Assembly: GCA_018269055.1 (NCBI GenBank)
Contig: JAFDVI010000043.1
Coordinates: 1-64,000, forward strand
From: Acidobacteriota bacterium
GTDB lineage: Bacteria > Acidobacteriota > Blastocatellia > RBC074
Reading direction: 5' to 3'
DNA: 64,000 nucleotides
Shown here piece by piece: positions 14,644 to 22,286 of this stretch. The notes beneath the pieces are model-generated. The model had not been told where the DNA came from and ran no database searches. It saw only the letters and a program-made list of their open reading frames with translations. Each line of letters starts with the position of its first letter. Position 1 is the first letter of the stretch. A program made the position numbers and the translations under genes.

Positions 14644-16440
14644 ATGGTTACTGCAATGAAAAGCAAGAAAGGCGCTCCCACTGCGGATCGCAAACTGGTC
14701 GAAATGAACTGGGATCCGATCACACGCATCGTCGGTTCACTGGGCATTTACACCAAGATTGATTTTGAAAACAAAGAAGTCGCCGAATGTTACAGCACGT
14801 CTTCAATCTTTCGCGGCTACAGCATCTTCATGAAAGGCAAAGACCCGCGCGATGCGCATTTTATCACCAGCCGCATCTGCGGCATCTGCGGGGATAACCA
14901 CGCGACCTGTGCGACGTATGCCCAAAACATGGCGTTTGGAATTCACCCGCCGGCAATGGCCGAATGGATCATCAACCTGGGCGAAGCGGCAGAGTACATG
15001 TTCGACCACAATATCTTTCAGGATAATCTGGTCGGCGTGGATTTCTGCGAACAAATGGTCAAGGAAACAAATCCCAGCGTTTGGGCAAAAGCGCAGAAAA
15101 CCGAAGCGCCAAACGCCAAACTGCATGGGTACAAAACCATCGCGGACATTATGACAGCGCTCAATCCCTTCACCGGGGAGTTTTACCGCGAAGCGCTGCA
15201 AACCAGTCGCTACACACGCGAAATGTTTTGCCTGATGGAAGGCAAACACGTTCATCCTTCGACTCTGTATCCGGGCGGCGTTGGCACAGTACCAACGGTG
15301 CAACTCTTTACCGATTATCTGGTTCGGTTGATGCGTTACGTAGAATTTATGAAGAAGGTCGTCCCCCTCCACGACGACCTCTTCGATTTTTTCTATCAGG
15401 CGCTTCCCGGTTACGAAAAGGTCGGTCAACGCCGCGTGCTGCTGGGCTGCTGGGGATCGTTCAATAACCCCGAAGTTTGCGATTACACCTACAGAAACAT
15501 GAGCAACTGGGGTCGTGCGATGTATGTCACGCCTGGCGTGGTCGTGGATGACAAACTGGTCACGACCGATCTGGTGGATATCAATTTGAACATTCGCATC
15601 CTGCTCGGCAGTTCGTATTACGACGATTGGGATAAAGGCGAAACCTTCGTCAAACAAGATCCGCTGGGCAATCCTGTGGATCAGAAACATCCGTGGAATC
15701 AAACGACAATCCCAAAACCCCAGAAACGCGATTTTGACGGCAATTACACCTGGGTGATGTCGCCGCGTTGGCTGGACAAACGCACAGGAGATCATTTGGC
15801 GCTGGATACAGGCGGCGGAGCGATTGCGCGGTTGTGGGCGACGGCGCTGGCCGGGCTGGTGGATATCGGTTACGTCAAAGCCACCGGCCGAAGCGTAAAG
15901 ATTTACCTGCCGAAAACCATGTCGCTGCCCGAAGTCGAATTCGAATGGAAAGTGCCGAAATGGTCAAACGCCATCGAACGCGACCGCGCGCGAACCTACT
16001 TTCAAGCGTATGCTGCTGCCTGTGCGCTGCATTTCGTCGAACAGGCAATGGCCGAACTGCACGCCGGTCGCACCAAGACCTGGACGGAGTTCAAGGTTCC
16101 CGAAGAGGCCATTGGCTGTGGTTTCCATGAAGCGGTGCGCGGCGTTCTGTCGCATCACGTCGTCATTCGGGACGGCAAAATCGCCAACTATCACCCTTAT
16201 CCGCCGACTCCCTGGAATGCCAACCCGCGTGACATTTATGGCACTCCGGGGCCTTACGAAGACGCCGTGCAAAACACGCCGATCTTCGAGGAAAACGGGC
16301 CGGACAAGTTCAAAGGCATTGACATTATGCGTGCCGTTCGCAGCTTCGATCCGTGTCTGCCTTGCGGCGTACACATGTATCTGGGCAATGGCAAAGTGCT
16401 GGAAACACGCCATTCGCCTATGTTCGGAGCGCATGTATAA
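14644..16440 (+). CDS. hhyL: group 1h [NiFe]-hydrogenase large subunit
   Basis: A 598-aa catalytic subunit holding the NiFe(CN)2CO centre that splits H2. The L1 motif SRICGICGDNHATC provides the first Cys pair and L2 FDPCLPCGVHMYLG the second. The tail after L2 (about 25 residues) would be trimmed by the endopeptidase at 20023. It starts with ATG behind AAAGGAG; a second in-frame ATG four codons on is possible. It forms an operon with hhyS (19 bp gap). A strong hairpin follows within 10 bp of the stop and separates the structural genes from the accessory genes. Group 1h enzymes scavenge atmospheric H2 during persistence and are known in Acidobacteriota such as Pyrinomonas. Confidence 0.95.
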   Translation: MVTAMKSKKGAPTADRKLVEMNWDPITRIVGSLGIYTKIDFENKEVAECYSTSSIFRGYSIFMKGKDPRDAHFITSRICGICGDNHATCATYAQNMAFGIHPPAMAEWIINLGEAAEYMFDHNIFQDNLVGVDFCEQMVKETNPSVWAKAQKTEAPNAKLHGYKTIADIMTALNPFTGEFYREALQTSRYTREMFCLMEGKHVHPSTLYPGGVGTVPTVQLFTDYLVRLMRYVEFMKKVVPLHDDLFDFFYQALPGYEKVGQRRVLLGCWGSFNNPEVCDYTYRNMSNWGRAMYVTPGVVVDDKLVTTDLVDINLNIRILLGSSYYDDWDKGETFVKQDPLGNPVDQKHPWNQTTIPKPQKRDFDGNYTWVMSPRWLDKRTGDHLALDTGGGAIARLWATALAGLVDIGYVKATGRSVKIYLPKTMSLPEVEFEWKVPKWSNAIERDRARTYFQAYAAACALHFVEQAMAELHAGRTKTWTEFKVPEEAIGCGFHEAVRGVLSHHVVIRDGKIANYHPYPPTPWNANPRDIYGTPGPYEDAVQNTPIFEENGPDKFKGIDIMRAVRSFDPCLPCGVHMYLGNGKVLETRHSPMFGAHV

Positions 16441-16446
16441 CCCAAA

Positions 16447-16491
16447 ATGCCTGGGTGCCGAATCTCGCTGCGGCATCCAGGCATCGTTTTT
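16447..16491 (+). terminator. intrinsic terminator-like hairpin after hhyL
   Basis: Arms ATGCCTGGGTGCCG (16447-16460) and CGGCATCCAGGCAT (16471-16484) pair over 14 bp with one G:U, with a 10-nt loop, followed after CG by TTTTT (16487-16491). The ribosome site of the next gene lies immediately after. It could be a partial terminator or mRNA-stabilising structure that sets a higher hhySL level than the accessory genes. Confidence 0.8.
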
Positions 16492-16503
16492 AGGAGAGCA
16501 TTT

Positions 16504-17382
16504 GTGGCTCAATTCGATAAGAAAGATTTTCAACAACGACTGCAAAAAATCGAAAACCTGGTTCAAACGATTGAATCTTCCGCAGATCCTCTTGTGCGAG
16601 CGAGCGCAGTGGAATTGATGCAATCCGTCATGGAAATGCACGGCGCCGGAATTGAGCGGATGCTGGAAATTGTTTTTGAGGCAGGTGGTAGTGAAATTAT
16701 TGAACAGTTTGCGGAGGATGAGTTGGCAGCAAATCTGCTGCTTCTATATGGCTTGCATCCGTTGGAGATCGAAACGCGTGTGATGCAGGCGCTGGATAAA
16801 GTGCGGCCGTATTTACAGTCGCATGGCGGAAATGTTGAGCTACTGGGCGTGGCAGATACCGTAGTGCGGCTGAAGTTACAGGGAAGCTGCAACGGCTGCG
16901 CTTCGTCGGCGATGACGCTTAAGCTGGCGATCGAAGAGGCCATCTACGAGGCTGCGCCCGATGTCACGGGGCTGGAAGTCGAAGGCGTTTCGGGGGAGGC
17001 GCCTCGCTCCGGCCTCGTGCAATTAACATCACGAAATCAGAATGGTTCGGCGCATCCGACCGAATCCGCCAAAGGCTGGGAAGAAGTGCAAGGTCTTCCC
17101 GAACTAACACAAGGCGCGGTGCAAAGGATCGAAGTCGCCGGGCGTCCGATTTTGTTTTGTCACGTCGGGGAAAGCTTTTATGCCTATGGCGATGCCTGCC
17201 CGGAATGCGGCAGGACGATCATGGCTGCATCGCTGGAAGCTACTTCCCTTGTTTGTCCGTCGTGCGGCCAACGTTTCGACGTAATGCGTGCCGGGCGCGG
17301 ATTGGATAAACCCAGCCTGCACCTGGAACCATTTCCTCTGTTGATGGAGAAGGGTCGAGCGAAAATCGCACTTCCGGCTTAG
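16504..17382 (+). CDS. NifU-like protein with C-terminal four-Cys (Rieske-like/zinc-ribbon) domain
   Basis: A 292-aa protein. A helical N-terminal region (about 1-95) is followed by a NifU C-terminal/Nfu domain (LQSHGGNVELLGV and GSCNGCASSAMTLK, the CxxC that binds a [4Fe-4S] cluster) and a C-terminal domain of Rieske-like strand pattern whose metal-site residues are CPECG and CPSCG, two CxxC pairs instead of CxH/CxxH. The GTG at 16504 was chosen because AGGAGAG lies 5 nt upstream; a start at 16447 would place the N-terminus inside the hairpin. It may deliver Fe-S clusters to HhyS or act as an electron carrier. Similar Nfu/Rieske proteins are recurrent partners of group 1h hydrogenases. Confidence 0.8.
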   Translation: MAQFDKKDFQQRLQKIENLVQTIESSADPLVRASAVELMQSVMEMHGAGIERMLEIVFEAGGSEIIEQFAEDELAANLLLLYGLHPLEIETRVMQALDKVRPYLQSHGGNVELLGVADTVVRLKLQGSCNGCASSAMTLKLAIEEAIYEAAPDVTGLEVEGVSGEAPRSGLVQLTSRNQNGSAHPTESAKGWEEVQGLPELTQGAVQRIEVAGRPILFCHVGESFYAYGDACPECGRTIMAASLEATSLVCPSCGQRFDVMRAGRGLDKPSLHLEPFPLLMEKGRAKIALPA

Positions 17383-17394
17383 CGATTGAATCTT

Positions 17395-18042
17395 ATGGAA
17401 ATTACACAGCGAAACAGTTCTTTTGCCAATCTGCGCCGCTTCATACGCCAGCGTGTCCCGGTCGAACGCTGCGAATTATGCAGCGCCGGATTGGCCACCA
17501 ATCACCAACATCTGATTGAACCGGCAAGCCGAAAGTTGCTGTGCGCCTGTGATGCCTGCTCGATTCTATTCAGCAACGAGGAAAGCAAATACCGTCGTGT
17601 TCCGAAAGACGTTCGCTCAATGCCGAATTTCCAATTGTCCGAAGCGCAATGGGAAAGCTTGCTGATCCCCATCAACATGGCTTTTTTCTTTCACAGCAGT
17701 CCGGCAAACAGAATCGTGGCGTTGTATCCAAGCCCCGCTGGCGCGACGGAATCGTTGTTGACGCTGGGAACCTGGGAAGAAATTGCCGAGCAGAATCCTG
17801 CTCTCCACGAACTCAGACCGGATGTTGAAGCGTTGCTGGTCAACCGCGTGCGCAGCGCGCGCCAGACCGGGCCAGCGGAATACTTCATCGCGCCCATTGA
17901 CGAATGTTACAAGCTGACCGGGTTGATCCGCGCTCGCTGGCGAGGACTTTCCGGTGGCGCGGAAGTCTGGGAGGAAATCGGCCGGTTCTTTGCCGAATTA
18001 AAAGAACGCGCAATCGTCGTCAAAGAGGCACCTCGTGCCTGA
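17395..18042 (+). CDS. hydrogenase-cluster accessory protein, DUF5947-like
   Basis: A 215-aa soluble protein of unknown function. It has a Cys pair near the N-terminus (RCELCSAGL) and a second one about 30 residues on (LCACDACSILF), suggesting a zinc or Fe-S site, then a hydrophobic mixed alpha/beta domain with ALYPSPAGATESLL and a conserved-looking APIDECYKLTGLIRARWRG segment. From memory it resembles DUF5947, a family found almost only beside group 1h hydrogenases. It starts 12 bp after the NifU-like gene and overlaps the next gene by 8 bp, so it belongs to the accessory operon. An assembly factor role is inferred from context. Confidence 0.75.
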   Translation: MEITQRNSSFANLRRFIRQRVPVERCELCSAGLATNHQHLIEPASRKLLCACDACSILFSNEESKYRRVPKDVRSMPNFQLSEAQWESLLIPINMAFFFHSSPANRIVALYPSPAGATESLLTLGTWEEIAEQNPALHELRPDVEALLVNRVRSARQTGPAEYFIAPIDECYKLTGLIRARWRGLSGGAEVWEEIGRFFAELKERAIVVKEAPRA

Positions 18043-18691
18043 TTTGAATTTTCAGGTCTATGAGGCCGAGGCGGAACCGTACGCGGCGTCCCCGCTGCTG
18101 GTGTTCAAACTCGGAATTGCAAATGTTGACCCGGAAGAATTGATTCACACGGTGGCCTTGCGCTGCCAGATTCAAATTGAAACCACGCGGCGGCGCTACA
18201 CGGCGGAAGAGCAAAAACAGTTGCGCGACCTGTTTGGCGAACCGGAACGATGGGACCAGACGCTGCGCACGATGCTTTGGACGCACACCAGCGCGATGGT
18301 GCAATCCTTTACCGGCAGCACAATTGTAAATCTGCCGATTCCCTGCACCTTTGATTTCAACATCGCGGCCACGAAGTATTTTGCCGGCCTGGAAACCGGC
18401 GAAATTCCGCTCACATTGCAGTTTAGCGGAACGATCTTTTATGCCGATTCGGACGGCGTGCTGCAGGTAGCGCAAATTTCGTGGAGCAAAGAAGCGCGCT
18501 ACCGCATGGCGGTCAAAATCTGGCACGACATGATGGAAATGTATTATCCCAATAGCGTTTGGCTGCGATTGCGACGCGATGTATTCGACCGTTTGTACGA
18601 GTACAAGATGCAGCGAGCGATCCCCACCTGGGAACAGACGATGGACAGGATTTTGTCTGAATTGCCAGCGAAGGAAAGCGAAGGGAAATGA
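18035..18691 (+). CDS. hydrogenase-cluster accessory protein, DUF6084-like
   Basis: A 218-aa soluble protein with a GTG start that overlaps the end of the preceding gene. The sequence is mostly beta (LNFQVYEAEAEPYAASPLLV, HTVALRCQIQIETTRRRY, TIVNLPIPCTFDF, IPLTLQFSGTIFYAD), with a C-terminal helical part (YYPNSVWLRLRRDVFDRLYEYK). From memory it matches DUF6084, another family specific to group 1h hydrogenase loci. No catalytic motif is evident. The next gene starts at its stop (ATGA overlap), so translation is coupled through the operon. A chaperone or assembly scaffold for the hydrogenase is a reasonable guess, not shown by sequence. Confidence 0.75.
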   Translation: MPDLNFQVYEAEAEPYAASPLLVFKLGIANVDPEELIHTVALRCQIQIETTRRRYTAEEQKQLRDLFGEPERWDQTLRTMLWTHTSAMVQSFTGSTIVNLPIPCTFDFNIAATKYFAGLETGEIPLTLQFSGTIFYADSDGVLQVAQISWSKEARYRMAVKIWHDMMEMYYPNSVWLRLRRDVFDRLYEYKMQRAIPTWEQTMDRILSELPAKESEGK

Positions 18692-19728
18692 ACTTACAGG
18701 TTGTCGAAAAAATCGCGGATGCAGTGCTTTACGAAGGTTATTTGCTTTACCCCTATCGCCCATCAGCGGTGAAAAACCAACGGCGTTTTAACTTTGGTGT
18801 GTTGGTTCCGCAATCCTACAGCGAAGCGCAGGTTCCCGGAACGGAACCCTGCTCAATGCAAACGGAATGCCTACTGCTTGGCGACTCGGATTCCAGTCTG
18901 GATGTAAAAGTGCGTTTTCTTCACCTGTGCGAGCAGGAAACCAACGGAACAACCTGGCAGGAAGCGGTTACTCGCGAAGTGGACGCATCCAACCTGAAGC
19001 TTAGTTCGCTGATGGCGGAACCGCATCGCGTGCCGATTCTCTATTCGTCCACAAAGGAAGAAGGATTCGAGCGAGACGCCTGCGGCGAAGTCGGCAGCAC
19101 GACGATCCGTAACCAGGAAACCATTGAAGGTGTCATCGAGTTGCAGGTGGCGGATTGCGGACTGACGGTTACGGCTTCGAAACGATTGTTCAAAATTCAG
19201 GCAAAAATTCTGAACCTGACACCATTGAAAACCGCATCGGCCAAAAGCCGCGATGAGGCGCTGATGTTTTCACTGGTTTCAGCACATACGATTTTCGGCG
19301 CGCACAATGGCGAGTTTGTTTCCTTGCTCGATCCTCCGGAAGAGTTCCGCGAAGCCGCCGCGGGTTGCCAAAACATAGGCGTGTGGCCAGTGCTGGCAGG
19401 AGAAGAAGGGAGGCGTGATCTGCTGCTCTCTTCACCCATTATTTTGTATGACTACCCGCAGATTGCGCCCGAAAGCGCGGGCGATCTTTTTGATGGAGCG
19501 GAAATTGACGAAATTCTGACCCTGCGAATTATGACCTTGACCGATGCAGAGAAAGAAGAGATGCGCGGCACCGATGAACGTGCCAGACAAATTCTGGAAC
19601 GGATCGAAACGCTATCGTTAGAACAACTGATGAAGCTGCACGGGGCGATGCGCGGGCTGCGCGCGCTTGAGAACGATCCCCTGAGTGAAAGCCATGAACG
19701 AATTGGAATGGCATCTGCTGGAAGATAA
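18688..19728 (+). CDS. uncharacterised hydrogenase-operon protein (346 aa)
   Basis: Not recognised by name. It is a soluble, mixed alpha/beta protein with no signal or TM segment. It starts MNLQVVEKIADAVLYEGYLL with a following YPYRPSAVKN, and ends in a charged helical region (LRIMTLTDAEKEEMRGTDE, ILERIETLSLEQLMKLHG). The middle carries SAHTIFGAHNGEFVSLLDPP. Similar long hypothetical proteins are found between the DUF6084-like and protease genes of group 1h loci, so it is probably a conserved accessory factor. It is coupled to its neighbours by a 4-nt overlap upstream and a 35-nt overlap downstream. Confidence 0.75.
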   Translation: MNLQVVEKIADAVLYEGYLLYPYRPSAVKNQRRFNFGVLVPQSYSEAQVPGTEPCSMQTECLLLGDSDSSLDVKVRFLHLCEQETNGTTWQEAVTREVDASNLKLSSLMAEPHRVPILYSSTKEEGFERDACGEVGSTTIRNQETIEGVIELQVADCGLTVTASKRLFKIQAKILNLTPLKTASAKSRDEALMFSLVSAHTIFGAHNGEFVSLLDPPEEFREAAAGCQNIGVWPVLAGEEGRRDLLLSSPIILYDYPQIAPESAGDLFDGAEIDEILTLRIMTLTDAEKEEMRGTDERARQILERIETLSLEQLMKLHGAMRGLRALENDPLSESHERIGMASAGR

Positions 19729-20023
19729 AACTCCGCTCGATTTCACCGAAGTAAACGGCGTTGCATTGAAAAAGGGAGATCGGGTGATTTTGCGGCCCCG
19801 CGCTGGTGGCGGTGACATTTTCGATCTGGCGTTGGCGGGCAAAACGGCCACGATTGAAGCCATTGAACAGGATTACGAAAACAGGATTCATCTGGCCGTC
19901 ACAGTTGACGAAGACCCTGGACGTGATCTTGGCGAGTTGCGGCAAATTGGTCATCGCTTTTTCTTTTCGCCGGAAGAGGTTGAGCCCTTTGCCCCCAAAG
20001 AGATGGAAGGAATCGGCGAATAA
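19694..20023 (+). CDS. small hydrogenase-operon protein (109 aa)
   Basis: A small soluble acidic protein of unknown function. The ATG at 19694 overlaps the preceding gene by 35 nt; a GTG at 19685 is an alternative start. The predicted beta-rich core (VALKKGDRVILRP, GKTATIEAIEQDYENRIHLAVTV) reads like an SH3/KOW-like barrel, followed by DDPG-like and FFFSPEEVEPF segments. Its stop overlaps by one base the ATG of the maturation protease gene. This small-barrel protein before the protease looks like a recurring part of group 1h accessory operons, possibly helping the protease or large-subunit maturation. Confidence 0.7.
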   Translation: MNELEWHLLEDKTPLDFTEVNGVALKKGDRVILRPRAGGGDIFDLALAGKTATIEAIEQDYENRIHLAVTVDEDPGRDLGELRQIGHRFFFSPEEVEPFAPKEMEGIGE

Positions 20024-20520
20024 TGCGTCCACGGGTTCTGGTCGCCTGTATCGGGAACATCTTTTTCGGCGACGACGGATTTGGCGTCGAAGTCGCAAAA
20101 CGTCTGGCCACGTACCATTGGCCGGAGCATGTGCGCGTCGTGGATTACGGCATTCGTGGATTCGATCTGACGTTTGCGCTGATGGATGGATACGACGTAA
20201 TCATTTTCGTTGACGCCATTCAGCGCGGGGAGGCGTCCGGCACGCTTTACCTGATTGAACCTGACCTGAGCGAACTGGAAACCGTAGCGGCGCAACCGGT
20301 AGCGGTCGAACCGCACGGAATGGATCCCATGAAGGTGTTACAGATGGCGCGCTCGATGGGGGCAGAGTTCAAACGCATTTTGCTGGTGGGTTGCGAACCC
20401 GAAACCTTTGGCCCGGAAAACGAAGGATTGATGGGATTGAGTAATACCGTCGAATCGGCAATTGACGAAGCGGTGCGGATGATTGAATCCCTGATCGCTG
20501 AAACCTGCGGGCGGGAATAG
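20023..20520 (+). CDS. [NiFe]-hydrogenase maturation endopeptidase (HyaD/HycI family)
   Basis: A 165-aa protease that trims the C-terminal peptide of the large subunit once nickel is inserted. Family motifs: GNIFFGDDGFGVEVAKRL (first acidic nickel ligand), VVDYGIRGFDL, a VDAIQRG acidic site, and the His of VEPHGMDP. The length is normal for the family. It is the last gene of the tightly overlapped accessory run (16504-20520), and its natural substrate should be HhyL. It is followed by a 190-bp gap with REP-like hairpins. Confidence 0.9.
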   Translation: MRPRVLVACIGNIFFGDDGFGVEVAKRLATYHWPEHVRVVDYGIRGFDLTFALMDGYDVIIFVDAIQRGEASGTLYLIEPDLSELETVAAQPVAVEPHGMDPMKVLQMARSMGAEFKRILLVGCEPETFGPENEGLMGLSNTVESAIDEAVRMIESLIAETCGRE

Positions 20521-20615
20521 AGGATGTCGTACAGCAATGAACCCGTTTGATTGAAGAAGTTGCTCAGGCCGCCTTGCGACGCCCTGCAACAATGAAAATC
20601 TCGCAGCGGGAATAA

Positions 20616-20687
20616 CGCAACCAGCCTTGGTTGCGTTGCGTACTGAACTCGACTCTTCAGAGAATTCCGCAACCATGGCTGGTTGCG
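20616..20687. repeat. pair of REP-like hairpins, inverted to each other
   Basis: CGCAACCA-GCCT-TGGTTGCG (20616-20635) and CGCAACCA-TGGC-TGGTTGCG (20668-20687) each form a perfect 8-bp stem with a 4-nt loop. Read on the opposite strand the second loop is GCCA, so the two are inverted copies of one unit. The second is followed closely by CTTTTT (20691-20696), so it may also terminate transcription after the protease gene. Confidence 0.7.
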
Positions 20688-20711
20688 CTACTTTTTCCAA
20701 GGAGACTTTTC

Positions 20712-20981
20712 ATGAAAAACAATGGGGCGGATGAGACCAGAGACGCATTGTTGGTGCTCAGCGGCGTGGCGTTGATTGCCGCTGGCGCAGGATTGGTCAT
20801 GTCACATCCGGACGCGCGACGGTACCTGAAAGAAGCGTTAGGCGTCTTTCTGCCCAACGTGCAATTGGGCGATGGCGATGGATTGGCGGCGCTGATTCCC
20901 AACCTTGAAAAAGTGATGGGAACAGGCTTGGCCGCAGCGCTTCCCGATGTGGAACGATACGTCAAACTCAGAAATATGTAA
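20712..20981 (+). CDS. small membrane protein with C-terminal RY-x3-R-x-M motif (89 aa)
   Basis: Starts with ATG at 20712 after AAGGAGA. One hydrophobic helix (about 12-31, LLVLSGVALIAAGAGLVMS) is followed by a short soluble part and a C-terminus LPDVERYVKLRNM. This ending matches that of the 53-aa protein at 21626 (LADLKRYIRISTM). The sequence also has an internal similar unit, SHPDARRYLKEAL, right after the TM helix. It could be a membrane anchor or quinone-side docking peptide for the hydrogenase complex; this is inferred from the location between the protease and hypA. Confidence 0.65.
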   Translation: MKNNGADETRDALLVLSGVALIAAGAGLVMSHPDARRYLKEALGVFLPNVQLGDGDGLAALIPNLEKVMGTGLAAALPDVERYVKLRNM

Positions 20982-20985
20982 GGCC

Positions 20986-21561
20986 ATGAGCGACCCTGGA
21001 ACGACTGTCACTCGTTACAGCATCATCCCGAATCGCAGCCGGTTCACGGTGCGAGCATTCGCTGGCGGAGCGTTGTCGGCGTTCGGCCATAACCCAACCA
21101 TTGCCATTCGTGGGTTTTCCGGCGATGTGCAATTTTCGCCGGAGGCAATTTCCGCCTCCAGTTTGCGTATGACTATCAACGCGGAATCCCTGGCACTTGC
21201 TGATGCTGTCAGCGAAAAAGACAGGAAAGAATTGGAACGCACCATGCGCGAAGAGGCGCTTGAAATCGCGCGGTACCCGGAAATTGCTTTCGAAAGCACG
21301 ACTGTTTCCGGCAACAAACTGTTTGCCGGGCGATACCGCATCGCTATTGAAGGCGAATTAACGCTTCATGGAGTCACCCGGCCGTGTCCGCTTGATGTCC
21401 AGCTTATTGCCGGCCCGGACACCTTGCGCGCTTCCGGGGAGTTTTCCATTCAGCAAACAGATTATCGAATCAAACTGGTCACGGCGCTTGGCGGCGCAAT
21501 CAAACTGAAAGACGAATTGAAATTCTCCTTCGATCTTGTGGCACAGCAAACGCAAGAGTGA
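20986..21561 (+). CDS. YceI-like lipocalin-fold protein, cytoplasmic form
   Basis: A 191-aa YceI-family protein: RYSIIPNRSRFTVRAFA at the start, GHNPTIAIRGFSGDVQF, a helix-rich loop with the typical EIARYPEIAFES, then GELTLHGVTRPCPLDV and IKLKDELKFSFDL. The family binds isoprenoid-like lipids or amides in a beta-barrel pocket. Most YceI proteins are exported, but this one has no signal peptide. It starts 4 bp after the preceding small membrane gene, so it is in the same transcript. A role in handling quinone or another prenyl compound for the hydrogenase is a guess. Confidence 0.75.
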   Translation: MSDPGTTVTRYSIIPNRSRFTVRAFAGGALSAFGHNPTIAIRGFSGDVQFSPEAISASSLRMTINAESLALADAVSEKDRKELERTMREEALEIARYPEIAFESTTVSGNKLFAGRYRIAIEGELTLHGVTRPCPLDVQLIAGPDTLRASGEFSIQQTDYRIKLVTALGGAIKLKDELKFSFDLVAQQTQE

Positions 21562-21625
21562 TTTTGTGAACTAACCGCAATTTGTGCCTTGCTGGCATTA
21601 CAAATCATTCAAGGGAGGAAGCATT

Positions 21626-21787
21626 ATGAAATTCAGTCGAAAAGGCCACCTATTTGGCTTTGGCCGCAAGCAAAACAATCACACACTCTTAAAAGTCCTG
21701 GGCGGGAGCGCGCTGGCTCTTGTCGGAGCAGGATTGCTCGCCAACTTAGCGGATCTGAAGCGGTACATTCGGATCAGTACGATGTAA
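21626..21787 (+). CDS. DUF6893-like tiny membrane protein (53 aa)
   Basis: The ATG at 21626 follows GGGAGG. The sequence is a basic N-terminus, a single TM helix (LLKVLGGSALALVGAGLLAN) and the end LADLKRYIRISTM. From memory it matches the DUF6893 small proteins found just before hypA in actinobacterial group 1h loci, which also end in a RYIxIRSM-like motif. A membrane tether for the HhySL complex is plausible. It is related in its C-terminus to the 89-aa protein at 20712. Confidence 0.7.
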   Translation: MKFSRKGHLFGFGRKQNNHTLLKVLGGSALALVGAGLLANLADLKRYIRISTM

Positions 21788-21938
21788 GAACGATGTATGC
21801 GAAACAAACACTGCCCCCGCAATCCATACATTCTCAAACAAGTTTCAACTGCGAATCGGGTCTGGGGCGATTTGGTTAATCGCCCCATTTCTGATTTGCT
21901 CAACTATCAAGCTGGCGCGATTAAATAAGCAGTATTCC

Positions 21939-22286
21939 ATGCACGAGCTTTCCATTGCTTTGAGCATCATTGAAGGAGCCAGCAGCGAAGCCAGTCGGCA
22001 TGGCGATGTCAAAGTAAGCGCTGTGCATTTGAAATTGGGACCGCTTTCGGGCGTGGTGAAAGACGCGCTGCTGTTTTCTTTTGAACTGGCTTGCGAAGAA
22101 ACCGCGCTGGAGGGGTCGCGATTGGTGATTGAGGAAGTTCCAGTGCTGGTGTTTTGTCCCAATTGCAAGATGGAGCGCACACCTCCTTCGATTCAGCAGA
22201 TGTGCTGCCCTGTTTGCGGTGAATGGACGCCGCAGGTCGTGCAAGGCCATGAACTAGAACTTGTCGCATTGGAGATTTGCGAATGA
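21939..22286 (+). CDS. hypA: hydrogenase nickel-insertion chaperone HypA
   Basis: A 115-aa metallochaperone that works with HypB to insert Ni into the large subunit. It begins MHELSIA, whose His2 is the family nickel ligand, and carries a zinc site from two Cys pairs (FCPNCKM and CCPVCGEW). The length is typical. It overlaps hypB by 4 nt (ATGA), so the two are translationally coupled. It begins the hyp operon about 150 bp after the DUF6893-like gene. Confidence 0.95.
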   Translation: MHELSIALSIIEGASSEASRHGDVKVSAVHLKLGPLSGVVKDALLFSFELACEETALEGSRLVIEEVPVLVFCPNCKMERTPPSIQQMCCPVCGEWTPQVVQGHELELVALEICE

